64,000 nt of DNA from Iris pallida (taxonomy: Eukaryota > Streptophyta > Magnoliopsida > Asparagales > Iridaceae), in contig JANAVB010002199.1 of NCBI GenBank assembly GCA_029216955.1, positions 16,619,620-16,683,619 of the forward strand, read 5' to 3'. The notes beneath the pieces were generated by a model, which was given only the letters and a program-made list of their open reading frames with translations, ran no database searches and was not told the origin of the DNA. The translations under genes were made by a program, and so were the position numbers. Below are positions 57,754-64,000 of this stretch, in pieces. Each line of letters begins with the position of its first letter. Within the stretch, counting starts at the first letter, position 1.

Positions 57754-58883
57754 AGCGCTCGATGTATGCGCAGACAGGCTTTTTCTCCTTCTGGACAATT
57801 TCTATGAGGGTCGACATGGACATATCCATGCCTCCTTCGTAGAATTGGTTCACGAAGCGAGTCTTCAGGTCTTCAGATGATGAGATGCAGTCGTCCGAAA
57901 GACTGTAGAACCACTCATAGGCTACCCCTTGCAGGACTCCTATGAATATGTTGGACATGAGGGCATCATCCTTTAGCAGGTGCTCCATTACTGAGGCAAA
58001 GTACCTCAAGTATTGTCGGGGAGACCCCTTCCTTTCATAAAGTTTAAGCGTCTGTAGATTGTATTTGGGAGGATAGACGACATTGTCCCACTCGGCAGGG
58101 TATGGCTGCCGGATCCCCATCTTTCGGAGTGTTGCTTGCTTCTCCTTGGCATCATGACGAGCATACAGCTCCTTGATGGCCTGCTGTATTTCGGCCGGCA
58201 ATGCGGAGCTTGTAGCCGATGGAGTAGACGAGGATGGTCATGCCTGATTGGTAGTAGGCAACCTGCTGGATTCATCATTGGGTGGCGGATCACGCGCATG
58301 TGTAGAGGCAGCGGGGGCCATGCTACTCTTGAGGTCGATTATGACCGAGGACATGGTCTTCATGCTGTCCGTCAACGTATCTAACTTCGTCTCGAGGACT
58401 TTGATACGTCTGAGAGCTTCATTGTTATCTTCCACATTGCTATCAGTCATGAACACAGACCGAGTGTGAGGGCGACTCGAGGGAGCCGTGGATCCTTCAC
58501 TTTCTGGCTCAGACGCCTGAGTCTTGCTGCCCTGAGGATATACCGTAAGATTGTAATTTTCTTCGGACTCAGTATGGTTGCTACCCCCAGTCTGGTGACT
58601 GGCTGTGCCAATGGAGACATCTGTGTCGTATTGTGCCTCGTCAGATTGGAATACAGGGTTGTCGTGCATGTTAGGAGGCTGGCTACCCCCAGTTTTTGAC
58701 AAGGCATCCAATGCAGATTTGGAACGAGTGCCTTGGAACACACCTGCATTGGGTATCTTAGCTTTACTGTTCTCTGACCTCCTCCTTGGTTTAACAACCG
58801 ATATGTGAGGATTCTGGAAGGGCTCCTTAAAAGCTCTGGAATCCTGCGCCGCGGGGCTCGTCTTCTCTATGTCTCATCGACCC
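57754..58883 (-). pseudogene. Tat-like gag, N-terminal part
   Basis: Minus strand. An acidic/serine-rich start is followed by a helical segment RIKVLETKLDTLTDSMKTM, then IRQPYPAEWDNVVYPPKYNL, KGSPRQYLRYFASVMEHL, YEWFYSLSDDCISSSEDL and KKPVCAYIERFR. This is the capsid region of Tat/Ogre gags. An in-frame TGA at 58238-58240 splits it. The open frame extends to about 58883 with no ATG before the NMHDN codons, so the start is unknown. The last codons at 57749-57753 are the duplicated GCGGA. Confidence 0.75.
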
Positions 58884-58942
58884 CCTGTTAGGCCTCTGGC
58901 GTGGAGTCGGCGTGGAGTAGTCTCTGGAAGACGGAGCGCCTG

Positions 58943-59691
58943 TGTAGCTTTCCCTTCCCGAATTTTTTTAAAATATTTTATTATTTATTTGATTTAAATA
59001 GTGATTTTAGAATCTTATAAATAATTATTTAGTCAATTATTACGGTAGATGACTTTAGCCATGGTTGGGTTTTGAAGTACCAGACGACTAGGAATCATGG
59101 CACGGATAGTGCAGTAGCGTGCCTTGACTAGTGTATTAGCCATGCCAGGAAAGGCCGAGCCATAGTGATGTCCTAACTAGGAAAACCATGCTAAGTTGCA
59201 ACTTAAACCCTATAGATTAATTAATTATGTATTAATTAAGATTATGATTTTAGGAGATCCGGTTGTGCAAATTTAGTCCGGACTGGACCCGAACTAAGCT
59301 CAAGCCCATGCAGTCATATAGTGAGACCAAAGACGTCCATGTAAGTAGGTAGATGTATATATACTTAATGACAGTCCATTTTATAGCCTAGTGATAAATT
59401 CTATAGTAGAATATTAAATATTGCATAATAAGTATTTTATTTCTGGTATTATTATTATTGCTATAAATGGTATATATATATAATTATTACCAGCTGATTC
59501 CCTATCTTCTAGAATTCAGCCCCGCTTTTTGGTAGCAAGAGCAACTTGGAACGACGATATCTCCTAGTTTCGAACTCCGTTTCGCCTCCAGTTTTTTTTA
59601 AAAGAAGCGTATCGAGGTAAGGTTTCCAAAAACATATTTTAATAGATAAAATTCGTTCTGTAGATTTCTGTAAAAATATTTGAGTATTAGA
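58943..59691 (+). repeat. Fragment of a gypsy LTR (start only)
   Basis: Begins TGTAGCTTTCCCTTCCCG. It matches the first 500 bp or so of the LTR at 59692 (for example 'acgactaggaatcatggcac' in both), then continues into sequence without a match there. It ends where the second LTR begins. Either the second LTR inserted into this one, or the two arose by partial duplication. Confidence 0.7.
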
Positions 59692-60446
59692 TGTAGCTCC
59701 CCTTCCCGGATTTTTTAAAATATTTTATTTATTTTATTTAAATGGTAATTTTTAGAAGGTTAGAATTAATTATTTAGTGAATTATTACGGTAGATGATTT
59801 TTTTGCCATGGTTGAGTTTCGAAGTATAAGACGACTAGGAATCATGGCACGGATAGCGCAGTGGCATGCTTTGACTAGTGTATTAGCCATGCCAAGGAAG
59901 GCCGAGCCATAGTGATATCCTAACTAGAAAAACCAGGCCAAGTTGCGATTTAACCCTTACCGAAGTTTTATTTATTATTTAATTATATTATTGAGTTTTA
60001 GGAAACCCAGTTGTACCGAACATGTCCAGATTGGACCCAAATCAAATCCAAGCCCAGGTAGACGTGTAGTGAGACCAAATCCGTCCTTGTAGACATGCTT
60101 GGTAAATACAAATGTTTTGGTATATATTTTATTTATTGGCAACTATTTTCTGAATATTCGTTATGGTAGATTATAGGTATTATTATTATTGTTAAATAGT
60201 ATCTTACCAAATTTATAAGATCTTTTGGAGCCAGTAAAGATGGTGTAGGATAGGTCCCCCCAAAACTAATATTGGAGTATTTTAGTCATTGGTTAATTGA
60301 GTATTTATGGACATATAAATATATGGGGTATAATTATATAAATGGATGAGTGTATATATAGATATATACATGTATGTATAGGTAAATATATTATAGATAT
60401 AAGTGTATGAATAGAGGTATATAAATATAGCTCGGTAATATGTGCG

Positions 60447-60930
<484 letters not shown>

Positions 60931-62567
60931 TATACAATAGTTAATAAATTAGAAATACTCTTATTTTATATATGCAAATATGCGTATATGTATATCTACG
61001 CATTGTATATATACGCAAATATGTGTATTAGTATATCTGTATTTGTATACGTGTATATATAATTGTATACATGGATATATGTGAATAGAAATAGCATAAG
61101 GAAAAGAAATAGAGATAGAAATAGAATAGATATAGAAAGGAGAAAAGGAATAAGAAAATTAATGGCATTAGCTGAGCCCAAGCCAGCTCGAGCTCGAGCT
61201 CGGATCCCAGCCCTGTATGAACCCCGGGCCACTCTTTCACCCCAGCCCATAGTAAAACAGCAGCACCTAATACTACTCACAAACCCGAGCCCAGCTCTTA
61301 TTTCTGCCGAGCGGAAACCGACCACCCCCCACGCGGATTTGTATAAAGGGAGGAGGGAGTTTTCACGAAACCCTAAAGTAAAACCCCACGACGCCTCCTC
61401 CCTGACACTGGCGACCAACCACGCCGCGCGCGGCCACGGCCGCACGGGTGCGCGCGCGCGTGATTGAACCGCAGCAGCATGCAGCGACCAACCGCACTTC
61501 GCGGTACGTTTTCTCCCCCGTCGTTTCATCGTTTTCAATTTTGTAAAATAGAATGGAAACCCTATATGACCCTCTTTACGACCCACCCAATAGTTCCTCG
61601 AGGCAACGACCCATCGAGTCGACAATTCAACTCGAAAAGCCCGAAAAATCATGTCCAAAACAGAACACTATTTTAGTCCAGCCATCCATGTTCGACGATC
61701 AATTCTGATCGATCCAGTGACTTATTAGAAAATCTATTTGAAGAGAATTTTAGGCAACATGTAGGGCTTCAAATCCCTTCTTGCGGAATTTGAATTCATC
61801 GACTGAGCGTCGAGAAATCGAATCCCAAAGTTTCCCAAAAACCTGTTTTAAAAACATTAAAAATTGTTCCACACGACGTGCGTCACGCCAATCCGGACGA
61901 CGTGGTCGCGAACCGAAAGCATCGAAAGCTGCGTAACGGTTTCGTGGTCGTGTGGGCTTTGACGGAATTCAAATTGGTCGCGTGTGCGTGACGAATTTGA
62001 TGCGTATCCGTCGAAATTTACCGTATCGTGCACGTTGCAAATTCTCTAATTACTTTGTGCACGCTCGTCAGATCAAGACGAAACTTGCGCCAACAGAACC
62101 GTATCGTTTTTCTGGTCCTACATGCCAAGTTTGGTCCGATTCTGAGATCGTTGATAAAATCACCGCTTTGCGGGCCCCACGGTCCCACTCAATGGGCGAT
62201 TTTGTGCACGGCCTGCCAGAATCCAACTTTGAACATACGGTTGGGTTCGTATCGGAAAACTGGATCCGTAGACATATAGTTTGACGACTTTAGAGACCGT
62301 TGACTCTGGCACGTTTTTTGATGTAAAGCGGGTCTAACGACGGACATCGTTTTCGCCCAAAATTATCGTTTTGCCTCTGTGTCCAGAATTGGACTTAAGG
62401 ACAGGCAATCCTAGCTAATTTGACTATTCTGAGAACGTTGGTACTATTTATTTCAGCATCCGGAGACTTTTGCATGTGTTGATTGATTGTGGCTCGTGAG
62501 TGGTATTTATTATTGGTTTCTCCAGCTAAGGACCTCAGGCAAGTGCACTTTCTGATTGCTTTCCGAT

Positions 62568-62733
62568 TCATAGTAGTCTTTTCATTTCATGTCTATACAT
62601 ATATCTTGCTGCTTGTTGACACGCTCGTCACACGGAGTTGTCGGGAGGGGTCATAGTAGTCTTTTCATTTCATGTCTATACATATATCTTGCTGCTTGTT
62701 GACACGCTCGTCACACGGAGTTGTCGGGAGGGA
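62568..62733. repeat. Two near-identical 83-bp tandem copies
   Basis: The unit from 'tcatagtagtcttttc' to 'gagttgtcgggaggg' occurs at 62568-62650 and 62651-62733 with almost no differences. This is a recent direct duplication within the LTR. Confidence 0.93.
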
Positions 62734-63334
62734 AAATATCTTAGTATACATGTGGACTACCCAGAACTATTCCATTGTCTTTTCGTGAATGCTAGCCGCT
62801 GCACACGATACGTGCAGTGTGCCTTATTTACCCCTAGTCGTCCACATGTCGAAACGGATATTTCACACCACCTAGATAGATGTCTTTTATTAATTTTTCC
62901 TTGTTTATTTATCTACCGTGCCATGTCATCAGTTTTCTTTCCAGTTTTTATCTCTCATATGTTATTTTCATGTCTTGTTAATTCTATTGTGTTTTCGCAT
63001 TGTCGTCGGTTTGTGTACTTGTTCCAATCCTGACTGGATAACCAATATTTTTCAGGTTTAGCCGCGATCATTCTTAGCACTGGGGAGATTTAGGTATGCT
63101 GAGGCCAACTTAGAAATAGAAAGCATTGTATCAGATTCATTAATTGTAAATCTTGTATTTTCTTTAATTATAAATGTCGTAACTGTTGTAATAAATTAGA
63201 ATTGTGAATGAGCAACAAATGTTGTATTTCGAGTATTTATTTCTTGCGGGCTTGACAGCGTTCTACCGTCGACTCTGCGGCGTAGGCTGGCTTGGACACG
63301 TCTCGTATCCGAAAACCGGGTGCGGGTCGTGACA

Positions 63335-64000
63335 AGTTTTTGTGGTGGCCCATACAGGTCAGTTTTCGTAAAATATTGCGAACTCGTGATGGTACGTTGG
63401 TCGTACTATTGCGAGCCTGCGCCCAGGAAATGCTCATTCACAAATAGGATTAAAATGATTTAAGATAATGACTAGGACTAGGAGTCCCTTGTTCGAATTA
63501 ACCGTTGGGTAGTTAAGGTTATTAAATAGGCCATGCAATTTAGATAGCTTGCTAGATCCCTATGGGTACACTATTACTTTTGATATGACAAGGTGATTCA
63601 ATGTAGATATTCTATTCGATTGCTATGTTAGGCTTACCTAGAATTAAGGCTTTGACCTTGATGAACTGTTTAATTTTTGCTTTATTAGATATAAATCTTA
63701 TATCATAAATTAGAATTGCCTATTTTAAATTCTATTTTGCTGTAAGAGACTAGTTTAAAATTTCTGATTCTGTAATTCGTGTACAAAATCTCGAGTTAGA
63801 TTTTGATTCTCATAAAACTCGAATTACTTGTGCCTCCTTTCCAAAATCTCGCCTACTTATATTTTGACTATCGTGACCAATGCTGCTATCACAGCCTAGT
63901 TTTGCAAGCTTACTCTTTTATCGAGCTTGATTCAAGACATATGTTTATTGGGGATGCCCGCTAACATATTGTCTAATCAGAATCATTGTATTACGGTCTG
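63335..64000 (+). mobile_element. Start of a gypsy internal region, cut by the window edge
   Basis: Follows the LTR end with the conserved 'gtggtggcccat(a/g)caggtc' block. It is AT-rich leader with no gag frame yet. The complete Tekay element also has about 300 bp of leader before gag, so coding sequence, if present, would lie to the right. Confidence 0.55.

Larger units (their letters stand above)
29390..58942 (-). mobile_element. Dismembered Tat/Ogre-like Ty3/gypsy element with nested insertions
   Basis: Minus-strand pieces, from right to left, are: gag N-terminal part (57754-58883), gag C-terminal part (52289-53295), protease and linker (about 36970-38713), integrase C-terminal part (32083-32359 plus 36897 to about 36970), and 3' LTR (from about 31700 down to 29390). 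Removing each insertion plus one copy of its 5-bp duplication rejoins gag with gag, gag with protease, and integrase tail with integrase tail in frame. RT, RNase H and the integrase core are missing. About 6 kb of Tat sequence survives in a 29.5-kb stretch. The 5' LTR is not visible and would lie right of 58942. Confidence 0.8.

Overview
The window is repeat-rich nuclear DNA of a flowering plant. Three things support this: chromoviral (Tekay/Del-like) and Tat/Ogre-like Ty3/gypsy elements with very long LTRs, plant-type Ty1/copia elements with a gag-CCHC-protease-integrase-RT-RNase H order, and two kinase genes of the plant U-box-associated receptor-like cytoplasmic kinase type. The species cannot be named from sequence alone. 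No rRNA, tRNA, CRISPR or prokaryotic feature was seen.

Layout. 1-2399: a minus-strand gypsy LTR cut by the window edge. 2566-5934: a plus-strand solo gypsy LTR sitting in GC-rich/poly-G DNA that resembles the interior of a Mutator-like element, one end of which remains at 5935-6089. 6090-18370: the only host-gene neighbourhood, with two minus-strand kinase copies in tandem (7028-8095, frameshifted; 17012-18080, intact in the exons seen). They are separated by a near-complete copia element (8919-15933) and a short GC-rich fold-back element (16538-16707). 18375-22865: a second, decayed copia element whose 3' end is replaced by a truncated Tekay LTR (22866-24226). 24227-25620: further copia LTR and 3'-end debris. 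25621-29389: low-complexity DNA with a Tourist-like MITE (27170-27568, TTA duplication) and a Mutator-like element (28124-28801).

29390-58942 is one dismembered minus-strand Tat/Ogre-like element. Its gag, protease and integrase-tail pieces rejoin in frame when the insertions are removed, and each of those insertions carries a 5-bp target duplication. The insertions are: a small minus-strand LTR (30344-31101) inside the Tat LTR; a 4.5-kb solo LTR (32360-36896) in the integrase tail; a Tat-family solo LTR between gag and protease (38714-39659 plus 51222-52288); a complete 11.6-kb Tekay-like element inside that solo LTR (39660-51216); and a 5'-truncated Tekay-like element in gag (53296-57748). 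58943-64000 holds a fragment of one gypsy LTR followed by a complete 5' LTR of the same family, whose internal region runs off the window.

How it works together: the coding content is almost entirely retroelement polyprotein, nearly all broken by stops or frameshifts. The only gene that could still make host protein is the kinase ending at 17012, and even that lacks recognised upstream exons here. No new defence, metabolic or regulatory system was found. The more unusual signals are structural: a 5'-truncated LTR-element insertion with a perfect target duplication, a 98-bp intron-like GT-AG interruption in an integrase gene, tandem arrays and repeated hairpins inside LTRs, and tandem structured repeats between pol and the 3' LTR of the first copia element.
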